From: Chloroflexota bacterium
Lineage (GTDB): Bacteria; Chloroflexota; Anaerolineae; Aggregatilineales; Phototrophicaceae
NCBI GenBank assembly: GCA_003242205.1
Contig: QGUR01000036.1
Location: 1-21,123 of the forward strand
Direction: 5' to 3'
DNA: 21,123 nt
Shown here: piece after piece, positions 15,711 through 21,123 of the stretch
Layout: each line of letters opens with the position of its first letter
Position numbering within the stretch: the first letter of the stretch is position 1
The notes under the pieces: generated by a model
What the model was told of the DNA's origin: nothing
The model's input: only the letters and a program-made list of their open reading frames with translations
Database searches by the model: none
Made by a program: the position numbers and the translations under genes

Positions 15711-17003
15711 TTAGGTTTCCTGTAGCGTTTCCACGAGCGCGCGCGCTCGTTCCAGGCGAATGTTGTTTTCCCGGATCATCTGCTCGACCACGCGGCCAAC
15801 CAGCGCGCCGGACGCGCCAGCAGCAACGGCCAGTTGGCGGGCATGCATTCGCATATGACCGCGCTGAATGCCATCGGTTGCCAGAGCGCGGATGGCGGCC
15901 AGATTTTGTGCCAGCCCCACGGCGGCCATGACCTCCGCCAGTTCGCGGGCGGAAGTGACGCCGAGAATCTGGAGCGCGACCTGCGCCGCGGGATGCACGC
16001 GCGTAGCGCCGCCGACGATGCCCACCGCCAGCGGTAGCTCTATCTCGCCATGCAGATTGCCGTCGCTGTTCTGTCGCCAGCGGGTGAGGCTGGTGTAGCT
16101 GCCGTTTCTGGCGGCGTAGGCATGCGCGCCTGCCTCGACCGCTCGCCAGTCGTTGCCGGTAGCGATGACAACCGCGTCGATGCCGTTCATGATGCCCTTG
16201 TTATGCGTCGTCGCGCGGTAGGGATCGGCTTCGGCAAACGCGCTTGCTTCGACAATGGCGCGCACGACAGCCGCTCCATCGAGGGTATCGGTCGCCAGTT
16301 CCGCGGCCGGGATCACGCATTCGGCGCGCGCTTTTCGCTGGTCGCTGAGGTTGCTCAGGATGCGGAGATTGACGCGGCCACCCGTGATCTCTTCGACCGC
16401 CGGCGCAAGATGTTCGACGGCGGTGTTGATGGCATTCGCGCCCATCGCGTCCCGCGTATCGTACAGCAGATGCACGACCAGCATCGGGCCGGCCGGCGTT
16501 TCGGCCAGCACCCGCACCTGTATGTCGCGCGCGCCGCCGCCGTGCCTGACGATGCTGCCGCCGGTAGCGTTGGCCTGTTCCAGCAGCGCTGCTTTGTTCG
16601 CCAGCACCGCGTTCGCCGCAGCTTCCATGTCCGGCACATCCAGAACCTGAATTTGGCCGATCATGATCGGCTCGTCGCTCCGGGTTGTGAAACCTCCGCC
16701 GGCGCGGGCCAGTCTGGCGGCATTGCTCACCGCCGCGACGACCGATGGCTCTTCAATGACCATCGGGATCAGGTAGTCCCTGCCGTTGATCAGGAAGTTG
16801 GTGGCGATTCCGAGCGGCAGCGGGTATACGCCCACCGCATTCTCGATCATCAGGTCGGCCTGTGCCGCGCTGAGGCTGTTGATGCCGAGCAACACGGTTT
16901 GCTGCTCTGGAGACAACTGCGCCCATTCTGCTGTCAGTGCGGCCCGTTCGGCCAGTGGTCGCTTGTAAAAGCCGGGAAGTCGTGAGGTGTTTTTATTCTG
17001 CAT
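15711..17003 (-). CDS. mvaA: Class II hydroxymethylglutaryl-CoA reductase
   Basis: A 430-residue class II (bacterial, Pseudomonas mevalonii-like) HMG-CoA reductase, interconverting HMG-CoA and mevalonate with NAD(P)H. Hallmarks are MIENAVGVYPLPLGIATNFLINGRDYLIPMVIEEPSVVAA, DAMGANAIN, THNKGIMNGID and GGATRVHP. The catalytic set is present by position: Glu85, Lys269, Asp285 and His383 (numbering runs two above the P. mevalonii enzyme). Placed first in a cluster with HMG-CoA synthase, it most likely works in the biosynthetic direction. The Shine-Dalgarno is weak, and a candidate -10 box ends 6 bases before the ATG, so the mRNA may be leaderless. Later mevalonate genes (mevalonate kinase and so on) are not in the window. 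Confidence 0.95.
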   Translation of the reverse strand: MQNKNTSRLPGFYKRPLAERAALTAEWAQLSPEQQTVLLGINSLSAAQADLMIENAVGVYPLPLGIATNFLINGRDYLIPMVIEEPSVVAAVSNAARLARAGGGFTTRSDEPIMIGQIQVLDVPDMEAAANAVLANKAALLEQANATGGSIVRHGGGARDIQVRVLAETPAGPMLVVHLLYDTRDAMGANAINTAVEHLAPAVEEITGGRVNLRILSNLSDQRKARAECVIPAAELATDTLDGAAVVRAIVEASAFAEADPYRATTHNKGIMNGIDAVVIATGNDWRAVEAGAHAYAARNGSYTSLTRWRQNSDGNLHGEIELPLAVGIVGGATRVHPAAQVALQILGVTSARELAEVMAAVGLAQNLAAIRALATDGIQRGHMRMHARQLAVAAGASGALVGRVVEQMIRENNIRLERARALVETLQET

Positions 17004-17009
17004 ATCCGA

Positions 17010-17043
17010 ACTCTAGTCTGAGGAGGCTCTCAAAAGCTATCAG
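17010..17043 (-). promoter_or_regulatory. Candidate promoter and tandem-hexamer site before HMG-CoA reductase
   Basis: The plus strand reads GCTCTC-AAAA-GCTATC-AG (17026-17043), identical at 16 of 18 positions to the site before the DUF35 pair. A -10-like TAGAGT lies at 17015-17010 on the minus strand, 10 bp from the site, the same spacing as at the other promoter. Six bases separate it from the reductase ATG, which predicts a transcript starting at or next to the start codon. The site also contains GCTCT/AGAGC as an inverted repeat (17026-17046). Confidence 0.55.
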
Positions 17044-17087
17044 AGCGGGCGATTGTCGTGAAAAGAGGTACAAAATTTCACGGTTGG

Positions 17088-17606
17088 CTAATCTGCTCGC
17101 AGAACCAGATGGAAGTCTGTGGGATACGTCTCCGCGCCGAGCGCGACACCCCATTCAGCGGGAGCGCTGCCAATAAGCTGCCCCTGCCAGGCGATTTCGC
17201 CATTTAACCGCAGCGTGGCGTTGCCGGAGCGGTCTACATGAAGATAAACCCGATTGAGGCCGCTGCGTAGATGGAGGAATGGACGCCAGTCGTTCAACCC
17301 GATCGAAAAATAGCTCTCGTTATCCAGCAGGATGTACACCGGCGCAGCCGCAGCTCCAAGCCATAATCCCCATACCGGCGCAGGCCCGGCAGGCAGCATT
17401 TGTGCTTCGATCGTATAGGGTGGGGATGGCAACGGCCCGGCCCCATATCGTGCGATGCCAGCGCGCTCGTCCAGCCGGCTGAGTCCGGCCAATTCTCGTA
17501 TCGAAAGCATGACCGTCGCCGCTTGTGGCGGATTGGCAACACCGGCAATCGAGACCGCGATCAGAATCAGGCTGCCAGCCAGCAGCGCGAGTAACACGCG
17601 CTTCAT
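17088..17606 (-). CDS. Membrane-anchored protein of unknown function, possible lectin-like fold
   Basis: A 172-residue protein. An N-terminal hydrophobic helix (MKRVLLALLAGSLILIAVSIAGVA) would anchor or export it. The rest resembles a concanavalin/LamG-like beta-sandwich by feel: PYTIEAQMLP, GLWLGAAAAPVYILLDNESYFSIGLNDWRPFLHLRSGLNRVYLHVDRSGNATLRLNGEIAWQG. That pattern is common in carbohydrate-binding or DUF1080-like domains, but I cannot name a family. The ATG at 17606 is chosen because the hydrophobic segment starts there; no good ribosome-binding site is seen for it or for the ATG at 17675. It is divergent from the polysaccharide deacetylase, so a role at the cell surface is plausible. It ends 84 bases before the reductase start. 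Confidence 0.6.
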   Translation of the reverse strand: MKRVLLALLAGSLILIAVSIAGVANPPQAATVMLSIRELAGLSRLDERAGIARYGAGPLPSPPYTIEAQMLPAGPAPVWGLWLGAAAAPVYILLDNESYFSIGLNDWRPFLHLRSGLNRVYLHVDRSGNATLRLNGEIAWQGQLIGSAPAEWGVALGAETYPTDFHLVLRAD

Positions 17607-17637
17607 CAAAAGGAGTTTTGAAGCCGTGGAGCCTCCG

Positions 17638-17666
17638 TTGACACTGGACGAGCCGGGACGTATGCT
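17638..17666 (+). promoter_or_regulatory. Strong promoter of the polysaccharide deacetylase gene
   Basis: A consensus TTGACA (17638-17643), a 17-base spacer and TATGCT (17661-17666) form a good housekeeping-type promoter. Transcription should begin at about 17673-17674, which is the ATG of the deacetylase, so a leaderless mRNA is predicted. Confidence 0.7.
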
Positions 17667-17673
17667 AATGGGC

Positions 17674-18540
17674 ATGATCGTCAGACCACTTCGCGTTTAC
17701 GTCTCGCCCGTCTTTCGGCGGATTGGGCTGATGCTTTTGGCTGCGGTTGTGACGCTTGCCAGCCCGGCCTTGCCCGCCGGTGGGCAGGATGCCCCGGCAA
17801 CGCCGGAAGTGGCGGTTACGGATCGGGTGGCCCCGGTCTGGGATGGAACCTACCGGCGCATTCGCGTGCCGATTCTGATGTATCACTATGTGAGTCCGCT
17901 GCCTGAAAACGCGGACGAATACCGGCGCGAACTGACGATTTCCCCCGACACTTTCCGCGCGCATCTGGAATATCTCTTTTTTGAAGGGTTCACGCCAATT
18001 TCGCTCTATGATCTTGACGAGGCGCTGCTGACAGGGCGCGAGTTGCCGGCAAAGCCGGTCGTCCTGACCTTCGACGACGGGTATATCGATCACTACACAC
18101 ACGTTTTTCCGCTGCTCAAACAGTACGGTTTCACCGGAACCTTCTTCATTATCACAGGGCGTGTCGATGCGCGCGATCCCAATTACGTCAGTTGGGAGCA
18201 GGTCGGCGAAATGGCTGCGGCGGGCATGGACATGGAACCGCATACCAAAAATCATGTCAGCCTGCAGGGGCGCGACTATGATTTTCTGGTCTATGAAATG
18301 CTGGGCAGCATCGAGAGCATCAAGGCGCACACCGGGCGGCAACCGCACCTTTTCTCCTATCCGGTCGGCCAGTATGACGCCGACACGCTGGCTGTCGCGC
18401 GTACATTGCCGATCTGGCGGGCAGTTACTACCGCCAATGGCCGCTACCATACCACCGACAACCGGCTGGAGATGCCGCGGGTCCGCATTACAGGGGGCAT
18501 GAGCGCGCCGGCGCTGGCTTCCGTTCTTCGCGGCGACTAA
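17674..18540 (+). CDS. Secreted NodB-family polysaccharide deacetylase (CE4)
   Basis: A 288-residue exported enzyme. A signal or anchor segment (residues about 16-33, RIGLMLLAAVVTLASPAL) precedes the NodB domain. The metal and catalytic motifs are TFDDGY (Asp134, Asp135), PHTKNH (His190, His194) and FSYPVGQYD (227-235). The MYHYVSP opening at residues 69-75 is typical of the PgaB/YadE-like branch that N-deacetylates cell-surface glycans. The substrate (peptidoglycan, poly-GlcNAc or other) is not told by the sequence. Start choice: the promoter places the transcript start at the ATG at 17674. A GTG at 17626 with AAGGAG 10 bases upstream would add 16 residues but needs a transcript starting further upstream. 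The ATGs at 17662 and 17668 overlap the -10 region. Confidence 0.9.
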   Translation: MIVRPLRVYVSPVFRRIGLMLLAAVVTLASPALPAGGQDAPATPEVAVTDRVAPVWDGTYRRIRVPILMYHYVSPLPENADEYRRELTISPDTFRAHLEYLFFEGFTPISLYDLDEALLTGRELPAKPVVLTFDDGYIDHYTHVFPLLKQYGFTGTFFIITGRVDARDPNYVSWEQVGEMAAAGMDMEPHTKNHVSLQGRDYDFLVYEMLGSIESIKAHTGRQPHLFSYPVGQYDADTLAVARTLPIWRAVTTANGRYHTTDNRLEMPRVRITGGMSAPALASVLRGD

Positions 18541-18545
18541 AACAA

Positions 18546-18569
18546 AAACCCGCACGCAGCGGGCTTTTA
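18546..18569 (+). terminator. Terminator of the polysaccharide deacetylase gene
   Basis: CCCGC (18549-18553) and GCGGG (18559-18563) pair around ACGCA. Flanking A and T runs extend the stem after one mismatch, and a TTTT tract follows. It lies within 30 bases of the stop codon. Confidence 0.65.
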
Positions 18570-18588
18570 ACAGGGTGGTTCAGGCTGG

Positions 18589-18825
18589 TTAGTCGGGGAG
18601 AATGCGCGTATCCAGGAAGTAATCCAGCCAGACGACAAACACCAGACCCATCGGAATTGCCGTCGTCACAAAATAGAGCGTGCCGTATTTTTCAATGGTG
18701 ATGGGGACGCCGGCATTAGGCCCCATCCACGGCAGGATGAGCGTCACAAAGGCGGCGGTGACGAGAAAACCGAGCGCCATGGATACCACCCAGACAATAA
18801 TACGGCGAAGGGTAAGCGAGGACAT
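18589..18825 (-). CDS. Small membrane protein, two predicted helices
   Basis: A 78-residue protein without a family I can name. Two hydrophobic segments are visible, about 9-31 (IIVWVVSMALGFLVTAAFVTLIL) and 50-68 (LYFVTTAIPMGLVFVVWLDYF), joined by a short loop (PWMGPNAGVPITIEKYGT). The N-terminus is positively charged (LRR), suggesting an N-in orientation. AGGAGA lies about 10 bases before the ATG, which supports translation. It converges with the deacetylase gene and is divergent from the oxoamine synthase gene. It could be an accessory of an unseen membrane complex; nothing in the neighbourhood indicates which. Confidence 0.7.
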   Translation of the reverse strand: MSSLTLRRIIVWVVSMALGFLVTAAFVTLILPWMGPNAGVPITIEKYGTLYFVTTAIPMGLVFVVWLDYFLDTRILPD

Positions 18826-19086
18826 GCCGAATTGTCTCCTAACGTCCGTAGAGAATTTGTACCTGTCTATTGTAAACGGGAAAGGGGGCAGGCTGCAAGT
18901 CGAAGCCGGAACGGTGGTTGTGAAAGCCGCTGAAGTCCAGTATTATCTGGCGAATGTTTGAAATCTTTGTGCGCTGTATGGTGTTTTCACTATATAAGCA
19001 AGCAATCGTTCGTACAGGCGGCGCTCTGTCGTACGCCTTTGCTTTTCACACCTGAAACCAGTGGGTAATGACTGGGGGGAATTTGC

Positions 19087-20313
19087 GTGGCTGATCTTTT
19101 TGACAAGCTCGGAACCTTTACCCAGGCCAAGGAGGCCATGGCGCTGGGAATATACCCTTATTTCCGCGCCTTAAGCGTGTCCGAGGGGACCACGGCTATT
19201 TTTGAAGGCAAAGAAGTGGTCATGATCGGCTCCAACAACTATCTTGGCCTGACGACCGACGAGCGCGTGCGGCAAGCGGCCATTGAAGCGGTGGAGCGAT
19301 ATGGGACGAGCGTAACCGGTTCGCGGTTTTTGAACGGTACGCTCGAACTACACCTGGAACTGGATCGCCGTCTGGCGAAATTTGTTGGGAAAGAGGCCGC
19401 GCTCGTATTCCCGACCGGCTATCAGACCAACGTCGGCACGATTACGGCGCTGGTTCAAAAAGGCGATTACGTCATCATCGACAAGGATGACCACGCCAGC
19501 ATCGTCGATGGTTGCATGATGTGCCGTGGCGAAATGAGGCGCTTCCGGCACAATGATCTGGATAGCCTGGATGAGGTGCTGAGCAAGTTGCCTGCGTCGG
19601 CGGGCAAGCTGGTGGTCGTTGACGGCGTCTACAGTATGGGCGGCGATCTGGCGCCGCTGCCGGAGTTGGTCGCGATTTGCAAGAAGCATGGCGCGCGGAT
19701 CATGGTCGATGACGCGCACGGGATCGGCGTGACCGGCGGCGGGCGCGGCACGGCAGCGCACTTTGGGCTGACCGACGAAGTTGATCTGATCATGGGGACG
19801 TTCAGCAAGAGCTTTGCCTCGATCGGCGGGTTCATCGCCGGCAGCGCGGACGTCATTCACTATATTCAGCATCACGCGCGTTCGCTCATTTTCTCGGCAG
19901 CGCTGCCCGCGCCCAACGCGGCGGCGGTTCTCCGCGCGCTGGAGATCATCGAAACCGAGCCGCAGCATGTGGAACGGCTGTGGGAAAACGCCAATTACAT
20001 GCGCGATGGCCTGAAGCAGCTTGGCTATGATGTCGGCGGCAGCAACACGCCGATCATTCCCGTCATCCTGCGCGACGACTACCGCACGGTTCTGGCATGG
20101 CACGCGCTGATCGAAGAAGGCGTGTATACCAATCCGGTTGTGCCGCCCGGTGTGCCGCCGAACCAGAGTCTGCTACGAACCAGCTATATGGCGACGCACC
20201 AGCGCGAACATCTGGACCGCGCGCTGGCAGCGTTCAAGGTGGTTGGGGAGCGGCTCGATTTGGTGTCGTCAAGCCAGGCACTGGCCTCAACCGAGGCAGA
20301 AGCTGCACCCTGA
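19087..20313 (+). CDS. PLP-dependent alpha-oxoamine synthase (BioF/KBL/serine palmitoyltransferase family)
   Basis: A 408-residue fold-type I PLP enzyme that condenses an amino acid with an acyl-CoA and releases CO2. Visible are GSNNYLGL, YGTSVTGSRFLNGTLELHLELDRRLAKFVGKEAALVFPTGYQTN, DDHASIVDG, the PLP-nitrogen pair Asp208/His211 (VDDAHGIGVTGG) and the Schiff-base Lys241 (GTFSKSFASIGGF). The family includes 8-amino-7-oxononanoate synthase, 2-amino-3-ketobutyrate CoA ligase and bacterial serine palmitoyltransferase. The GIYPYFRAL and SRFLNGTLELH segments look closest to the palmitoyltransferase-like group, suggesting sphingoid-type lipid synthesis, but this is not proven. No biotin or threonine-degradation genes are near. 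The start is GTG at 19087, with GGGGGGA about 6 bases upstream. It ends at its own terminator. Confidence 0.9.
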   Translation: MADLFDKLGTFTQAKEAMALGIYPYFRALSVSEGTTAIFEGKEVVMIGSNNYLGLTTDERVRQAAIEAVERYGTSVTGSRFLNGTLELHLELDRRLAKFVGKEAALVFPTGYQTNVGTITALVQKGDYVIIDKDDHASIVDGCMMCRGEMRRFRHNDLDSLDEVLSKLPASAGKLVVVDGVYSMGGDLAPLPELVAICKKHGARIMVDDAHGIGVTGGGRGTAAHFGLTDEVDLIMGTFSKSFASIGGFIAGSADVIHYIQHHARSLIFSAALPAPNAAAVLRALEIIETEPQHVERLWENANYMRDGLKQLGYDVGGSNTPIIPVILRDDYRTVLAWHALIEEGVYTNPVVPPGVPPNQSLLRTSYMATHQREHLDRALAAFKVVGERLDLVSSSQALASTEAEAAP

Positions 20314-20337
20314 CGGAAGCAGAGCAGATGGCGTAAG

Positions 20338-20364
20338 GAAAGGGCAGCACTGGCTGCCCTTTTT
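20338..20364 (+). terminator. Intrinsic terminator of the alpha-oxoamine synthase gene
   Basis: AAAGGGCAGC (20339-20348) pairs with GCTGCCCTTT (20353-20362) around ACTG, and the right arm runs into a T5 tract (20360-20364). It lies 25 bases after the stop codon. Confidence 0.9.
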
Positions 20365-20401
20365 CGTTTCCGCTTCAGGCTACAGTTCCCTGAAGTTTCC
20401 C

Positions 20402-20430
20402 TTGACACTCGTAGGCTGAGCTGGTATCCT
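20402..20430 (+). promoter_or_regulatory. Promoter of the tRNA-Asp gene
   Basis: A perfect TTGACA (20402-20407), a 17-base spacer and TATCCT (20425-20430) end 14 bases before the tRNA 5' end. Confidence 0.75.
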
Positions 20431-20444
20431 TCGGCTTATTGAAA

Positions 20445-20517
20445 GGGGACGTGGTGTAGCGGTTAACATACTGCCCTGTCAAGGCAGAGATCGCGGGTTC
20501 GAACCCCGTCGTCCCCG
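20445..20517 (+). tRNA. tRNA-Asp (anticodon GTC)
   Basis: A 73-base cloverleaf. The acceptor GGGGACG (20445-20451) pairs with CGTCCCC (20510-20516), with discriminator G at 20517. The D stem GTGT/ACAT contains one G-T pair. The anticodon stem CTGCC/GGCAG encloses CTGTCAA, giving anticodon GTC. The T stem GCGGG/CCCGT holds the loop TTCGAAC. CCA is not encoded. It is transcribed alone, with its own promoter and terminator. Confidence 0.97.
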
Positions 20518-20531
20518 TCCGGCGTATCATT

Positions 20532-20560
20532 AGAGCCTACGAATATCCGTAGGCTCTTTT
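20532..20560 (+). terminator. Terminator of the tRNA-Asp gene
   Basis: A perfect 10-bp stem pairs AGAGCCTACG (20532-20541) with CGTAGGCTCT (20548-20557) around AATATC, followed by a T4 tract (20557-20560). Confidence 0.85.
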
Positions 20561-20759
20561 GATTCATTTTCCCCTCGAATTTTCTGGTTCACAAGCCGCA
20601 CTTGTTATCACTATCGGGGTAATATCAGCATTTCCGCGTATAGCACGCGGGCTCTTGCAAGGACGCTCGTTCTGGTGTGCGCCGTAACGCCGGCTGGCAC
20701 AGTGCGAGAGGGAATCAGCATATACTGTAGGCATCATTGAGGCAGCTAGAGGCGGGCTC
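20561..20759. other. Intergenic stretch with nothing recognised
   Basis: Between the tRNA terminator and the TPR gene I see no coding frame, no tRNA and no convincing promoter. A weak imperfect hairpin (GTGC-GCCG and CGGC-TG-GCAC, near 20679-20702) lacks a T-tract. Confidence 0.5.
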
Positions 20760-21110
20760 TCACTGCGCGTAGCCGCAGCGGTAAAGCACGACCAGATAAT
20801 CTGGTTTCAGTTCGAGCGATTTCCTGAACCAAGGGATCGCACTCTCGTAGTTCTGCTGCGCATAATACTGGTAACCTAACATATAAGGATACTTGGGGTT
20901 GTCTGGCGCATCCTGAACGAGAAGAGCATACACTTCGATCGCGTCAGCATACTCTTCGGCGCGCGACAAGTACCAACCGAGTTTGTCCTTGGCTCGGCGA
21001 TTTTCAGGTGCTGCTTCAACGGCTTGACGAGCTGTGATGGCTGCCTCATTCCACCGTTGCTGCCCTGCAAATCCCTCCGCTTTTTCTAAGAGACCGTCGA
21101 TATCAGCCAT
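20760..21110 (-). CDS. Short TPR-repeat protein
   Basis: A 116-residue protein made of about three tetratricopeptide repeats: ADIDGLLEKAEGFAGQQRWNEAAITARQAVEAAPENRRAK, then DKLGWYLSRAEEYADAIEVYALLVQDAPDNPKY, then PYMLGYQYYAQQNYESAIPWFRKSLELKPDY. TPR helices bind partner proteins, so it is probably an adaptor; no enzymatic domain is present. The stop codon is in the window. The ATG at 21110 has AGGA five bases upstream; an ATG at 21116 is also in frame. The window ends 13 bases beyond the start, so a promoter or an upstream operon partner cannot be seen. Confidence 0.8.
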   Translation of the reverse strand: MADIDGLLEKAEGFAGQQRWNEAAITARQAVEAAPENRRAKDKLGWYLSRAEEYADAIEVYALLVQDAPDNPKYPYMLGYQYYAQQNYESAIPWFRKSLELKPDYLVVLYRCGYAQ

Positions 21111-21123
21111 GACCATCCTATCC

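Noticed and set aside
14954..16985. Long plus-strand open frames opposite HMG-CoA synthase and reductase
   Set aside because: They are shadows of well-conserved minus-strand enzymes and have no recognisable domain.
20410..20557. CGTAGGCT occurring both in the tRNA promoter spacer (20410-20417) and in the tRNA terminator (20548-20555), suggestive of an integration scar at the tRNA gene
   Set aside because: Eight bases is short, the second copy is explained by the terminator stem, and no second copy of the tRNA 3' end or any integrase is present.
1..21123. CRISPR arrays, insertion sequences, phage or toxin-antitoxin genes
   Set aside because: I looked for regular spaced repeats, transposase motifs and small paired ORFs and saw none. 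The region reads as ordinary chromosome apart from the mevalonate cluster.

Overview
The window looks like one end of a bacterial contig from a GC-rich, probably Chloroflexota (Anaerolineae-like) genome. I infer this from the gene set, not from a database search. The strongest hint is a mevalonate cluster that pairs an archaeal-type HMG-CoA synthase and DUF35 proteins with a class II HMG-CoA reductase. A K+-dependent membrane pyrophosphatase, an FHA-winged-helix regulator and an alpha-oxoamine synthase fit the same picture. The first 88 bases are not genomic: they are a degraded Illumina Nextera P7 adapter, so the contig's left edge is an artefact and the first gene is cut there.

Layout. (a) 89-1298, minus: a truncated GH2 (beta-mannosidase-like) enzyme, divergent from (b) 1484-3349, an SLC13/DASS-type permease with two TrkA_C domains. 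(c) 3535-7609, plus: a complete ABC importer (binding protein, fused double permease, ATPase) of the FbpABC/AfuABC class, with a hairpin after its first gene and a terminator after its last. (d) 10485-7761, minus: yraN, miaA, a membrane-anchored protein of unknown function, and an FHA-winged-helix regulator with its own promoter and a dyad over the -35. (e) 10675-12768, plus: hppA, ending in a terminator shared with the convergent cluster that follows. (f) 17003-12828, minus: the mevalonate cluster, in order HMG-CoA reductase, archaeal-type HMG-CoA synthase, thiolase homologue, a 58-residue DUF35 N-terminal remnant, and a DUF35 OB-fold protein. (g) 17606-17088, minus: a membrane-anchored unknown, divergent from a secreted NodB-family polysaccharide deacetylase (17674-18540). 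(h) A small two-helix membrane protein (minus), an alpha-oxoamine synthase (19087-20313), tRNA-Asp(GTC) with its own promoter and terminator, and a short TPR protein (minus).

The most unusual part is the mevalonate cluster. In archaea, acetoacetyl-CoA thiolase, HMG-CoA synthase and a DUF35 protein form one complex. Here HMG-CoA synthase and reductase keep their catalytic residues. The thiolase has Asp where the nucleophilic Cys belongs and Asn in place of the His of the GHP motif. The DUF35 partner is split into two tiny ORFs and its zinc-ribbon cysteines are gone. This suggests a complex in which the thiolase subunit has lost Claisen chemistry but is kept, perhaps as a scaffold or for another reaction. 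The cluster also carries three copies of a tandem-hexamer motif (GCTMTC-N4-SCTMTC). Two of them lie exactly 10 bp upstream of plausible -10 boxes, in front of HMG-CoA reductase and in front of the DUF35 pair, so a dedicated regulator is likely. Spacing from the -10 boxes predicts leaderless mRNAs for HMG-CoA reductase and for the polysaccharide deacetylase.

Non-coding stretches: 18826-19086 holds only a weak AT-rich promoter candidate around 18991-18998, and 20561-20759 holds nothing I recognise.
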